From Thalassia testudinum (Eukaryota > Streptophyta > Magnoliopsida > Alismatales > Hydrocharitaceae): DNA of 64,000 nucleotides. The notes under the pieces are model-generated. The model saw only the letters and a program-made list of their open reading frames with translations, was not told the origin of the DNA and made no database searches. This document shows positions 33,882-45,458 of this stretch, in pieces. Position 1 is the stretch's first letter; each line of letters opens with the position of its first letter. The position numbers were made by a program, and so were the translations under genes. Location: assembly GCA_037157565.1 (NCBI GenBank), contig JAZHRO010000063.1:11948001-12012000 (forward strand), written 5' to 3'.

Positions 33882-34214
33882 CTTTTAAGTAAATATATCA
33901 TATATGAAACTTGGTAGATATTTTTTGTAATTAATTGCATGGCATTAAGATACATCGTTCGCCATAGTTATTCAATTAATTCATATTTTTTTGTATGTGC
34001 TTTCATCAATATTACCAATTTAGATACTTCTCATGCACGTGTTCATTTTATTAGAATAAAATAGCAAATGACCATAAAACTATTAGAACAAGGGATTCAG
34101 ATTCTATGGAAAATGTTAAATTCATATATATATTTTTCATTCCTTTTTTTATTTTTGAGGTAAATTGTCAAATGATTAAAAAGTTGGATTCATTGAAAGA
34201 TAACTTCAAGTAAT
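33882..34214. other. No gene; 3' flank of TNP2 pseudogene
   Basis: AT-rich sequence without coding signal, probably intergenic DNA of the CACTA element. Confidence 0.45.
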
Positions 34215-34470
34215 AGGATATTAACGAGGGTAAAGATGGCATTTATCTCTGACAACCACAGGTTGGGAATGATGTAGGACGGATAGGGTCCCAAGGGTTA
34301 ACCTATGAAAATTCATGAGATAACCCTCCAAAATTCTTATCCCACATGAACCCAAGAATCACTTATCCTGGGTTAAGTGTCTTTAACCTAGGTTAAAATA
34401 TCCCATCTACCAAACAGGGTTAACCCCCATTTTCATGGGTCAATCCGGTTGTCAAACAAGTCCTTAGGTA
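34215..34470. repeat. Imperfect inverted repeat, MITE-like
   Basis: A left arm with GACAACCACAGGTTGGGAA and GGGTTAACCTATGAAAATTC faces a right arm whose reverse complement reads GACAACCGGATTGACCCATG and GAAAATGGGGGTTAACCC. The centre is rich in TTAACC words. No coding capacity. Target duplication was not resolved. Confidence 0.45.
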
Positions 34471-35402
34471 TCCCATTAGATATCCCTTTAACTCACAAGA
34501 TATCCTTCAAGCAAACGGTTGTAAAAAGGACTTTTATTTGTATGCGTATAAATGAACTGTGACATCTGTATATATTAAGTGTTGTCTATTGCTCTTATAC
34601 AAGCTTCTAAAAAATAATAAAATGGATACTTTTTGACTTGAAATCTTTGGAGTACATTGTTTGATTCTTGTGACTTCTTTGAGTTTTCTTTAGCTTTCTT
34701 TTCCTTGAGCTTCCTTGAGCTAATCAACATTTGCTTTAAACATCTCCATCTTGATTCAATAAAACATGCATCTCACATATCTAATTAAATCTTTGAATAA
34801 TAGAGTTCGACAAATATAACTTATTTTGTTAACATCAAAATTTGATCAATTTTGTGCTTTGAATTAACAATCTCCCATTTTTTGATATTTGACAAGATGA
34901 GTTCATAAAAATAGCTATTTGAAAAGAGATAATATATGTATGATATATAGCAATAAAATTTTACCTCCTCCCCATGTCAAAAAGCTTCTAAACTCCAATA
35001 ACATGGAATATTATTTTTATAGCATTCTTTCTTTTCCTGATTTTGTCAACATTAAAAAGGATAGAAAAAGAGTATATTAAATAAAAGTATAATATTCATA
35101 GATTTGAACTAAACACAAAGGTGCATAATATCCTTAGCCTACTTAACTATTACAAACTGATAAAGTTCAAACTGGAAATAGACTAAAATGTTTAAACTTA
35201 GTACAAACCGAACTCACGAAAACATGCAACTTCAAACCTAAAAACAAAAAAAATAACAAAGAACCAACTAAAACATCCAATCCATCTTTATCTTCATTCT
35301 TTCTTTCCTTTTGAGTTCCTTGAGATCTTTCTTGATGCGAACGTCTTAATTTTTATTTTCCATTGTTTTTTCGTGTTTTTACTGTTCGCTGTGGTGGGGT
35401 GT
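34471..35402. other. No gene recognised
   Basis: AT-rich sequence between the MITE-like repeat and the nested CACTA. Only short frames with no recognisable domain. The last 20 bp (GTGGTGGGGTGT) are the insertion site of the nested CACTA. Confidence 0.4.
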
Positions 35403-36797
35403 CACTACGACAAAAGAGGGTTCTCGTGAAAACCTATGAGGACAAATTTACAAGCTTTAGAGGCAAATTTTAGGACAGGTGATACAAAATTTATCCCCCA
35501 AATGAGGGTCACCAAAACTTTTGGGGACGAATTCTCTATCACCACAACTCTAGGATGAAAAATTGGTTATGATAGATTAGACACAAAAATATGATGATAA
35601 CATGATATAAAGCTTTTTAACCCATCTAGCACAACCCAGGATGGATTACCCTATCTTCACAACTTTTGGGGATGACAATAATTTTCTCCAATTTTCTTTT
35701 GGAGATGACTTGATTTGTAGATATATTGTTATTATGATAAAATATCCATCCAAATATCCTTTTTAACTTTTTTCAATAACAACCAAATACAACAATTTGA
35801 CAAAATTGACCTTTGACATAGGATTTTACCTTTATTGAATTTCAAATATAAAGAACATGTTATAGAAACTTCGGAGTTTGAGTTACCTCAATTTATTAAA
35901 TTCAAAATCAAGTATAAGTGTTTCCTCCTTGAGGTCACAATATTTTCTTTTACAGAAGAAAAATTGAAAATCAACTAATTGCAGCAGCCTCATCAAAAAA
36001 TGACTTAAAATCCTTGTTGCTACTGCTGCTTCCATGTCGCTGCAGCTGCTATTGCTATGTTCTTACTATTGCTGCTGCTTTGTTTAACTGCAAAGGTCAC
36101 TCTTTATTCAAAAGGTTTCTATATGTATAGTAAACAATCAATTAAGATAAATAACATGAGCTACAAACGTATAACTGAAATGTACAATTGAAACATACAC
36201 AAAAATCTTTTATGCCGATCCAAGTAAAATGCCTGCAATGATTCAAGTGTTTCCCATTAAGAACCATTATACCTCAAAATTCCATCAGAAATAAAGTGTG
36301 CAGTCGCATGAGAAACAAAATCTAAAACCTTTGCTTTGATTTTAAAGAAGCAACACCAATAAACAAAATCCATGGGTGTTGACTGAATAAATCAGTTCAA
36401 ACTACATGGCTGCAAACTAAAAAACAGGGAACTCATTGACTGTTGCAGACTCATTATGGGGGTATGTGACATGGAACAACTTGCAAAAAGCAGGGGACTC
36501 ATTGACTGTTGACTGAAAATAAAAATCTCCATCCAACTAATTGAAATAATCACTTCTTACTGTTGACTAAAAAGAAAAAAAAATCACTTCTTACAGTTCA
36601 ATAAGATTTTTGCTGGGATTAAGGTTTGTGCTATAAAAGCACTTGGATTTGGAGAAAGCAAAAAATCTAGTTTGCAGGAACTGAGCATGAATCTTGAGAA
36701 AGTGGAATCAAAAAATGCTTAGAACATGCAAAAAGGTGACTTATTTTGATAAGCTTTCAAACTAAGTTTATTGGAAGAATAAGAAATTACAACTTAC

Positions 36798-37050
36798 GCC
36801 CACTTCGTCGTACTTTTCACAAGTTGACTTCCTAATTGTATCATGACATAAGGGTCACTTGTTCCCTGACAAAGGCACAAGCATGTAAATAACCATAAGA
36901 CCAAACAATGACAAAGTTTACATTCAGAATATGGCAGAGAAGCATGAAGGAGTGAAAAAAGTCATTACCCCAGAATCCATAGCAGGAAATTCCAGACGTT
37001 TTTTCAACTTTATCAAAAGCTGCTCATCATAGATCTCACACAAAGATTGC
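36798..37050 (-). pseudogene. Two exons of a C2-domain protein gene, captured
   Basis: On the minus strand, after an acceptor GATTCAG, an exon at 37050-36969 encodes QSLCEIYDEQLLIKLKK and RLEFPAMDSG and ends at GTAATG. The next exon at 36865-36798, after acceptor TTGTCAG, encodes GTSDPYVMIQLGSQLVKS and TTKW, then has a GTAAGT donor. Joining is in phase 0. SDPYV with a following QLG...K matches the Ca-binding loop-2 region of C2 domains, which bind lipid, often in a calcium-dependent way. Only this piece remains, with intact splice sites. The gene identity beyond a C2-domain protein is not known. No further exons were recognised. Confidence 0.6.
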
Positions 37051-37439
37051 CTGAATCAGAAACTAAATAAGAGCATTTAATTCAAGATGTTAGCCATGAT
37101 TATACCATAATTGGTAAGTTCCTTAATGTAAAATGAATTTCAAGTTTTTGTGCAACGAAAAGAACAGGAACTATTTGAATGCAAATATGTGGTAAGGGTC
37201 TTCTATTGGTGGAAACACTAATTTGCTTTTGGATGGAGGAATTGTTGTAATTTAGGAGATGCTTTAACTCCACATGGGGACTATTTTTAGTCCACAATGT
37301 TAGTTGACAAAAAGTTGGAGAGGACATAAAGGAAGTGACCCCCTAAACCTATAGGCAATGAGTAGTAGGGATAGTGTGTTTTTAAATTTCACTTAGTGTA
37401 ATTGGAGAGACACACATGCACATGCTTCGCCTCATCTCG

Positions 37440-38100
37440 CCATATCCTACAAGACAAGAAAGAAACAAATGACCTTCTCTTTCAAAATGGATAATTAAGA
37501 AATGGATAAATGGTTAGACACTTTGCAACTTGAACTCTTTAATGGAAGGCATGATGCTTGACATATTTAACTTACATGGCTAGCTCAATCAGGATATCTA
37601 TCACTAAAGAGAGCTTTTATAGAAAAGAAAATGCATGAGAATGTAAGGGAAAACATTATTTCACCATGTTATGGAGCAACTTAGTTAAGTTCCACTTGGA
37701 GGTAAAATCCAAATCCACAATTTTAGTAAAAGAAATTGAAAGGTCAAAAGTAGATCAAAGCAGCATCTAATTGAATTTCTTGTTTGGGCAGCAACATTGG
37801 TGCAGTGACAGCACTTAAAACATGATGGAGCTTGTTTAGTAGCAACACTCAACCCCAAAACCTACATAACCGTGTTTACCATGACAGATATCTAACACCA
37901 TTTGGAAGGGGATAATTGCTATTTCTGAATCTCTTGATGATGCTGATAAATGAACAAAATTGAGGAATTTGAACAGAAGTACTTCCAACTGCTTCTAGAA
38001 TACAGGGTGATTGGAGAGATGATGAACCACTTAAAGGAGGCTAGTGGCAAGGATAGATTAATTTTGCTCCAAAAGCTGAATTGAGTTGTCCTTTCTCTAC
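37440..38100 (+). other. Possible degenerate LINE-like fragment
   Basis: Near 37579 a plus-strand frame reads WLAQSGYLSLKRAFIEKK, recalling the segment before the zf-RVT domain of plant L1 ORF2 (W...G.FSVKSAY). A TATGGAGCAACTTAG stretch follows with stops. An A-rich end lies at 38104-38113. The resemblance is weak and could be chance; no other feature is seen here. Confidence 0.2.
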
Positions 38101-38140
38101 TTCAAAAAAAAAACATGGGAAAACCAAGATCTACCTATGA

Positions 38141-38353
38141 CCTACTCGAGTTGCAATAGGAGTGGTTACAGGCAGAAATGTTGAAAATATTCGTCTTTTG
38201 GCTAGTTACAAGAATATCAAATCTAAGATAGTTGGTTCAAGAAACCGATACAGTAATGTAAAAGCTCTTTTCCAAGCACTGAATGCTATTGAAACTCCCG
38301 AGGATGTACAAGAAATGCTTGGACAAACTGTTGTTGAATCCTATTTTTTGTAG
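38141..38353 (+). pseudogene. C-terminal fragment of mitochondrial-type ribosomal protein S5
   Basis: From 38150 the frame reads VAIGVVTGRNVENIRLLASY, KNIKSKIVGSRNRYSNVKA, LFQALNAIETPEDVQEMLGQ, TVVESYFL and stops at TAG 38353. It aligns with the S5 C-terminal domain (a GxGxxxG-like start, an AG.xN...K..GS.NP-type middle and an N/A..L..-SPE-like end). S5 is a small-subunit ribosomal protein acting in decoding accuracy. The remaining S5 domains are absent and an in-frame TGA lies just upstream, so this is a last-exon fragment, probably with some 3' UTR after it, captured by the CACTA element. A nuclear gene for an organellar S5 is the likely source. Confidence 0.65.
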
Positions 38354-39609
38354 TGGCAGGATGAGCAATTTTGCCTTTTGAGGCAGATTTTTTCTCCATT
38401 ACCTTTTTCCATTTTGAAAGGAAAATAAAAAAGTCGATTAATTGTTATAGGACTATTTTAATTTGCCTCGGTAGATATGCCTGGCCATCGATCCTAATTT
38501 TTTCCCCCATGGTATTCTATTGCCCGTTGTCTTAGCTAGTCTCTGGAGCCAATTATTCTTTTCTTGTTTCATGCCATATGGCTAGAGAGAGTATTCATAA
38601 ATTCCTAATGCTCAGACTGAAACAATTTTCAATACTCAAGGAAAATTTCAGTGCTATCCTAAACAAATTACATTGAATAACTTCTAAAGTATATCAAAGC
38701 ACGAAACATAAACACATGGATGTCCTCTGTTCTTTTAGCATAAACACTGAATATCAAATCCTTTGTCTAACAAATTGTGGAACTCATCTGGTTTGAAAAA
38801 TGGTAGATCATGGATTAGCATTTTGGATGTCCTCTGTTCTTTAATTTTTTTCACATGTAGAAAGAGAATTCATTAGATCCCTTTTATATCTTGGACAGTT
38901 GGTAATTTTTTGTTATAAAAAAGATGTACATCTATACTTTCATGGAAAAAGAAGGATCTAAGCCTTTGGTTGATTACTTTGTTAATGAACTCTATACTTC
39001 GAAATCTTTGTCACAGGGACACTATTATATCCATTTGTTTTCTTAGCAATCAATTATTTAAGTTAAATGTCCTCATTCTCTCACTTTGATCTTTCTGTAA
39101 ACCATTTCATGTTTAGGATGATCCATCAACTATCACAAAGAGCTTATGGATAATTTCAACTTGTATGTGACATTTTCACTCAGTAATTTTTTTGAAACTT
39201 GATGAGGGATGTGCCAAGTTGTAATATATTTGCATATCTACCAAGGTTGAATTATTAAGGAGAGAAAAAATTTTGGATTTTGCTTTATTTATTTATTAGT
39301 TAGTAGCTTTTGGCTTTAGTTCTTTGGGAAACCCATTTTAGTTGGCTTTGATATTTACAAGCCACTTACCAGGATGTTCATAAGAAACTCTCTAAATGCA
39401 TTCGACAATTGATCTGTTTAATTTTTAGTAAAAGGGCATGTGACAAATTAAAAAAAGAAAATCTTCCCTCTTAGGTGAGATATTTATTTCTTAGTGCCTC
39501 TGACTAGTTTCTCCTTGAAGTTTCTTTTATGGTAATTTGTATGTGATTTCTTTCCACCTGCATCTTAACCAAATCTTTTGGAACAAGTAGATTGGTGAGT
39601 TTTCCGATT

Positions 39610-39910
39610 CACCAAATGCATTCTTCTTGTTTTCCCGGAGAGGGAGTGCAAGGTCGAGGGAGGTTTTGAGGGCGAGGGCGAGGCTGTGACGTTGAGGATG
39701 AGGGGGCTGCGGCTGAGGGTGAGAGAGGTTGAAGGGGGACAAAGGTCGAGCATCGGGGAGGCCGAGGGCTAGGGAGGTCCAGGTGAGGGAGGTTGAGGGT
39801 GATGGCGCGGGAGCATGAGGTCGATTTAGGGCTAGGGTGAGGGACCTCGAGGGTAAGGGGGTTGATCGCGAGGAAGGAGGTCGAGGGTGAGCGAGTGCAT
39901 AGGAGTTGGA
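39610..39910. other. G-rich GAGGGTGAGGG segment within nested CACTA
   Basis: Irregular GAGGTCGAGGG and GGTGAGGGA words run for about 300 bp before the 3' subterminal region. The minus-strand open frame is Ser/Pro-rich and compositional, though a captured antisense first exon cannot be excluded. A similar G-rich segment precedes the other CACTA end at 20 kb. Confidence 0.4.
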
Positions 39911-40120
39911 TGGCTGTGCGCGCGGTATTTGAAATTGAGGTCAATTGCTTTGGTGTTAAAAGAAATGCAATGAAAATGGGTAACAAAATTTAAGTAACCT
40001 TGTCTCAAAAAATTAGTTTCTTTTTTTTAAAATTATTTATTCGTCACCCACCTCATTTTAGTCTCCAAAACTAATTCTATCATTAAAGTATGGACACTAG
40101 AAGTATGTTTTGTTGTAATG

Positions 40121-41700
40121 TGTACCCACTTATTTTCTTGTTCTGGTTTCACCCTATTTTGGTAGCGGTGGGGTGTGCCCACCGTATATGTATATATATA
40201 TATTTTTCTGATATGTATACATAAGTTCTCATTGTAGGTACAAGAATTTGGAAAATGTCAAATAAATAGGGGAATCTCTGCTGAATTTTTGATAGAATTA
40301 AACCCTTAGATTCAACGGAACTTGTCACTCTAAATTGTACCTTTTTGAATTAATTACGCGTTTAATCATTTATGCAATGTCTTTTTAGTAGTTTATATGG
40401 GCTATATCTTTTCCCATTTCCTAGTAATATATGCTTGTCTTTTGCTTTATGTGGTATTTACACTTTTGTTATGGCCTTTTTATTGAAAACAAATTTTAAT
40501 GATTTTAGAAAAAGTAAAACATCAAGTATTAACATAGAAAACACATAATTTCAATAGTAAGGTTCTGAAAAGAAGGGTAAGTAACAGAAAGAAACATCTG
40601 AATTATAGAAATACAATCAAACCTACATTCTACAATTTCACATCCCAGCTGGGCCATGAAGTGAAATTTTTGAGGGACTAAAGTACCATTATCATTCTGA
40701 TCTTCCTAAAAGATTGATATTTCTTTAAATCATTGCAAATTCTAGTCAACTACTTGACCAGATACTCCACGCTAGACTGCACTAGTACTAAATAAATTAC
40801 GTTTACTTTTGGAAATAGATATATTGTAAGAATTAAGAGATAAGAAAAATTTATTAGAATTTAATTGGACGAAAAACCATCAGGACGTGAATGTATTATG
40901 TAAAAAACAATCAAATTTAACCTCAAATCGAGGTAGTTTAACTGATCATCTTTGGTGAAGTTGTTAGAAATTCCTAGAGATTGATCAAAACCTCAACTCA
41001 TACGCATCAAATTTTTTGTCAAAAAGGGAGCAATCCACGACCAATTTAAATAAAAAAAACCCTCGTTCATTAACACTCTATTCCACTTCATCAAGAACTT
41101 GGCAATGCTGAAAGAAATTGAATAGATGAATAGCTAGAAAATCATCCTCTCTTCGTAAATTTATCCTGAAACACAGGCAATCTAACTCCTCAAGCCCTTA
41201 ATATAAATTGCAAATATCAACCCAACAGGTATCATCATCACATCTTATTGAAAATATAAAACAATCATCCTCTTATCAAGAGGAGATCACACACTACTCT
41301 CATAACTACCATATCTTTTTTGTTTTAAATTATTTAATGGATTATTATTTTTGTTTTAAATAATGTAAATATGTAAGGTATCTTCTTAGACGTAAAATGC
41401 ATAGACATTAGTAGTTTAACTTTATAGCTATTATTTTTTGTTATATATTTTGTATATAGTTATGTCATTCATGATATCTCTATTGGCAATGTCAATGATA
41501 TGTATGGTTGGTGGTCCTTTCCTTTCTCGAAAAATAAAGAGAAAAGCAAAAAGGGACCTATTAGCTCCTAACGACATTCACGTCAAGTTGTAACAAATAT
41601 GATGGATCATGTGCCTCAAACTTAGGAAGCACGTAATTTTAAATTTATATTTATTAATGTTAAATGAAATAAGACAATTGCATTATTTTTTAATCATGTA
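40121..41700. other. No gene recognised; CACTA internal DNA
   Basis: AT-rich sequence between the nested element and the TNPA-like gene. It begins with the target duplication and a (TA)n-like tract at 40188-40202. Only short frames. A possible exon near 41500-41620 (reading GGPFLSRKIKRKAKRD) may be the start of the TNPA-like gene. Confidence 0.4.
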
Positions 41701-41704
41701 ATTT

Positions 41705-43565
41705 TTTGTGCATAGGGACATCACCCATAATTTCAACCCATTGCGATGGTCCTACAGGACTTTTTCTTTAGAGAAGAGAACAGTAGTAAGTCAGAATATC
41801 CTGAACATGAGTACAGTTACTCAAGTAGCAAGTACATTGAATACTACTCCACTAATTACCCCCGAAGAACAAGAAGCTGCAACAAATATACTTGATAATG
41901 TCTTTCAAACTCAAGAACCAGGTAATTTGAAACTTAAATATATTATCTTAAAATATAATAAGATAGCTTTATTAATTTTTAATCGTCTGTTTTTTTCAAT
42001 AAGGTTACCCACCGTGGCTTTAACTTGATACAGAGGTCCCAGTAGGTTAAATTTAGAAAAGAAGACTTTAGCGATGAATCAAAAGATGTCGATCAATATC
42101 GATAAAAGCGTAAGAGGTCCAACTATAAGAGAGCAAGCTACAAGCCTTGTCTTTGTTTCTGGTGTCGTTGCAAGTCACAATGCCCCATATGTCTCTGATG
42201 CTAAGAAGATAGTTTCATCTGAAATTCAAATATGTTTAGATCGTATTCAGGTAGTGTACATTATAATATATCAATTTTATTTCAAATGTTTAATGTATAT
42301 ATTTTATTTGTAATTCAATGTCCTTTTCTTGTAGAGTAAGGTCAACGTAATTAAACTTGATTCAGATCGTGATAAGGTTTATCAAGTCATATCAGGAGTT
42401 AAAAGGAAAATGAGAAATCATAGATATAAAGTAAAGAAGGCCTATCATTTAAAAGGGAATGATGCCAAGCCTCTTGAGCGGATTAATGCAGAATGGAAGA
42501 AGATAACGACAGATTGGAATGATCCTATGCATTTGGTAATATCATCTAGTAAAAAACATCACAAATAAATGTTTTTCCTTTTCATATTTAATATATATAT
42601 AATGATTTCTTTTTTTTACTTTTAAGAAAAGTGTACAAAGAATACAGAGACCCAGAGAAATGCTGTGAAAAATCTCTATAGTAGTGGGCCGATATGTTTT
42701 CAAGTGCGGAGAACAGAGTAAGTTTATATTCCTATATTTTATATTAGTCATATAAATGATTCAAATAAGGATATAGAAAATAATATTTATATTTTTTTAC
42801 AAGGTACGCAATACTTAGATGGTGTACAGTGCAGGAGGATATTACTTTTTCGCGAGACCCACTTTCAACCTACTCTAATGAGTTCGGCTGATCTAAATCT
42901 GATTATAGGATTGGTTGGTAAATTATCTAGTGAAATACCTAAGGCAAATTATGTAAGTATTATTAATTTATAGAAACAAATGTAATTATATGTTTGTGTA
43001 TATTATAACTGTTATATTTTTTATATTTATAGTGTGAGATGGTACGAGTACGTGATGAGGCCTTTGAAAATGATAAACCTGTAGATGAGAATGATATTTT
43101 CAATACCATTTTCAAAACTAAACACTGATCAGATTATATAATTGGACTTGGATATGGGCTGAAGCCTATTCACACTCCTCAAGAAAGTAAAACAAGATAC
43201 CAGTTGGAAGATGAACTTCATGAAACCCAATGACAATTGGGGAGGATTGAGGAGGAACATAGAAGGGATTGAGGAGAGTAAGACAAGTAGAGGAACATAA
43301 AAGACAAGCAGATGCATATAAAAGGAAGCAAAGGAATATAGAAGATTTATGCAGGAAATGATGAAAATGTTTGAGTCAATCATTAATTTCTCTGATTTAC
43401 TTGATCTGGATTTAGGTAATTATTAATTATAATCATTGTCTAAATTTATTTATAAATTACATTATTAATTCGATAATTTTGTTTTGAACAGCGTTATTTG
43501 CAACACAATCTCAATAGCATCAAAAGAAGGGATCTGTAGGTTCAAACGATGAAATAGAAGAGTCG
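41705..43565 (+). pseudogene. TNPA-like (Ptta/En-Spm) CACTA gene, decayed
   Basis: Separated exon-like pieces occur on the plus strand: about 41715-41920 (NFNPLRWSYRTFSLEKRTVV), 42340-42538 (KVKKAYHLKGNDAKPLERIN and EWKKITTDWND), 42630-42720, 42805-42955 (LFRETHFQPTLMSS) and 43020-43240 (DYIIGLGYGLKP after a stop at 43126). A glutamate/arginine-rich coiled-coil-like end runs to about 43385. The W..L...W region and GLGYG-type motif suit the Ptta/En-Spm plant transposase family. Such proteins bind subterminal repeats and help TNP2-like transposase, which fits the adjoining 43.9-45.4 kb array. Stops at several points show decay. Confidence 0.65.
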
Positions 43566-43869
43566 TGATTGTAATAGTTTTGAGTTAACTTAGTATAGTG
43601 TTAGATTAAGAAAATTTTTGGTATTAAACAAATATAGTTATGGTGGTCTTATATAGTGTTCTTTTTTGCATTAATAATTTTTTTGTTTAGTAATTATTTT
43701 TATATGAAAAGATAATTTCAATATCTCTTTTTAATTTTGAGTGACAAATATTAAATATGATTTTACTAAGAAATGTATTTTTTTTATAAGTGTTGTGATT
43801 ATAATTGCAAACATATTTATTAAATATAAATAATATTAATAGAAAATGAATGACATTTTATAGGTTTTA

Positions 43870-45428
43870 AGATGATGCTTAACTTTCTTTCAAAGTAAGT
43901 TAAAGTAATATTTAAATATTATAGTAAAATATATTAGGAGCTGTTTAAATGTCATTTAAAATAATATAAATTAACATTTAAACGTCAAAGTAATTTCACA
44001 CTTTTAACATCCTTAAACTAAGGTCATGTTTTAACGTCATTAAAAGGGTTATAAAATGATGTTTAAACATCTTCAGAAGCTACCTAAAGTAACATTTAAA
44101 CCTCAATATAGAATATATAAGAAGACATTTAAACATTGTTAAAAGTTACGTAAGATGATATTTAAGTGTTGGTAATAATTACCTAAAATGACGCTTAAAC
44201 GTCATATTAGGATAAATAAGATGATGTTTAAACGTCATTAAAAAAATATAACATGATGTTTAAATGCCTTCAAAATGTACGTAAGGTAACATTTAAACGT
44301 CAATATAAAATATATAAGAGGACATTGAAACGTTGTTAAAAGTTACATAAGGTGGCATTTAAGCGTCGAAGAAAGTTACCCAAAATGACATTTAAACGTC
44401 GTAATATGAAAACTAAGCTGACATTTTAACGTCACTAAAAAGGATATAACATAACGTTTAAATGTCTTCAAAAGCTACTTAAGGTAACATTTAAACATCA
44501 ATATCACATATGTAATAGGATGTTTAAAAGTAATTAAAAATTACATAAGATGACGTTTAAACACTTGTGAAAGTTACCTAAAATAACATTTAAATGCCAT
44601 AATATGATAACTAAAGTGACATTTTAACATCACTAAACAGGATATAATATGATGTTTAAATGTCTTCAAAAGCTACGGAAGGTAAGATTTAAACGTCAAT
44701 ATAGAATAGATTAAAGGACGTATAAACGTTATTAAAAGTTACATAGGATGGTGTTTAAGCGTCGAACATTATCTAAAATGATGCTTAAACGCCATAATAG
44801 GATAAATAAGGTAATGTTTTAACGTCGCTAAAAGGGATATAAAATGACATTTAAATGTCTTCAAAATGTGCATAAGGTAACATTTAAAAGTTAATATAAA
44901 ATACGTAAGAGGACGTCTAAACGTTGTTAAAAGTCATATAAGATTACGTTTAAACTTCTTTAAAAGTAATCTAAAGTAACGTTTAAACATCACAGTATGA
45001 TACATAAAGAGACGTTTAAACGTCGCTAAAGATTTTGTATAAATTTAAGGAAAAGTTAAAGCGACAATTAGACGTCTTCGAAATTACTTAATGTCACGTT
45101 TAAACGTTATCTTACGTAAGATATGGTGACGTTTAAATATTTCCATAGTTATTCTTTGGTGATGTTTTAATGTCGTTGAAAGAAATCTAAGACGACGTTT
45201 GCATATGTTCGATTACATGGTGGGACTTTTAAGAAACATTTAGACGTCACCTTAGATGTTATAGGCGACGTTTATTTAACGTTAGTAGAATTCTTTTAGG
45301 TGATGTTTGATTTTCGATGTCAATATAGATCTAAGACGACACACCTAAAGAGACATTTATGGTGACATTTTTTTAACATCTACAAAAACTTATGGAGACG
45401 TTTATTTCACTTGTGACAATAAATAAAC
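43870..45428. repeat. CACTA subterminal repeat array with 197-bp higher-order period
   Basis: Dozens of GACGTTTAAACGTC-like palindromes (core GTTTAAAC) are spaced roughly every 45-55 bp and separated by AAAAGTTACATAAGATG-type linkers. A TCTTCAAAAGCTAC-like anchor appears at 44071, 44268, 44466, 44664 and 44859, steps of 195-198 bp, so about four palindrome units make one higher-order unit. Such arrays are where TNPA-type proteins bind in known CACTA elements; binding here is inferred. Units become irregular beyond 45.0 kb toward the terminus. Confidence 0.8.
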
Positions 45429-45455
45429 GTCACCTTAGGTTTTTTTGTTGTAGTG
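45429..45455 (+). mobile_element. 3' terminal inverted repeat of the large CACTA
   Basis: The last 18 bp, reverse complemented, read CACTACAACAAAAAAACC and continue TAAGGTGACG, joined directly to the subterminal palindrome array. ATA follows. Confidence 0.75.
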
Positions 45456-45458
45456 ATA

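Larger units (their letters stand above)
35403..40120 (+). mobile_element. Nested non-autonomous CACTA carrying gene fragments
   Basis: The left end is CACTACGACAAAAGAGGG. The right end TTTTGTTGTAATG has reverse complement CATTACAACAAAA, matching 11 of 13. TGT flanks both sides (35400-35402 and 40121-40123), a 3-bp duplication as CACTA elements make. The left 320 bp contains subterminal words (CCAAAACTTTTGGGGACGA, CACAACTTTTGGGGATGAC), and the right end has TCTCCAAAACTAATTC. No transposase is present. Inside lie two exons of a C2-domain gene (minus), the C-terminus of a mitochondrial-type S5 ribosomal protein (plus) and a G-rich segment. It would depend on a transposase in trans. It sits between the TNP2 and TNPA genes of the larger CACTA. 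Confidence 0.75.
30200..45455 (+). mobile_element. Autonomous-type CACTA (En/Spm) transposon, decayed; 5' end unresolved
   Basis: The right end is TTGTTGTAGTG at 45455 (reverse complement CACTACAACAAAAAAACC). Left to right it holds a TNP2-like transposase pseudogene, a second nested CACTA (35403-40120), a TNPA-like pseudogene and a 1.5-kb subterminal repeat array, the standard order for plant CACTA elements. The triplet after the end is ATA. The 5' terminus must lie left of 30.2 kb but was not found within 25.8-30.2 kb, which also holds the solo LTR and the foldback. The C-to-T-decayed terminus at 15490 is a candidate but unproven. Confidence 0.7.

Noticed and set aside
43870..45428. CRISPR-like array
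   Set aside because: Palindromic units with related linkers in a plant transposon end; spacers are not unique and no cas genes exist.
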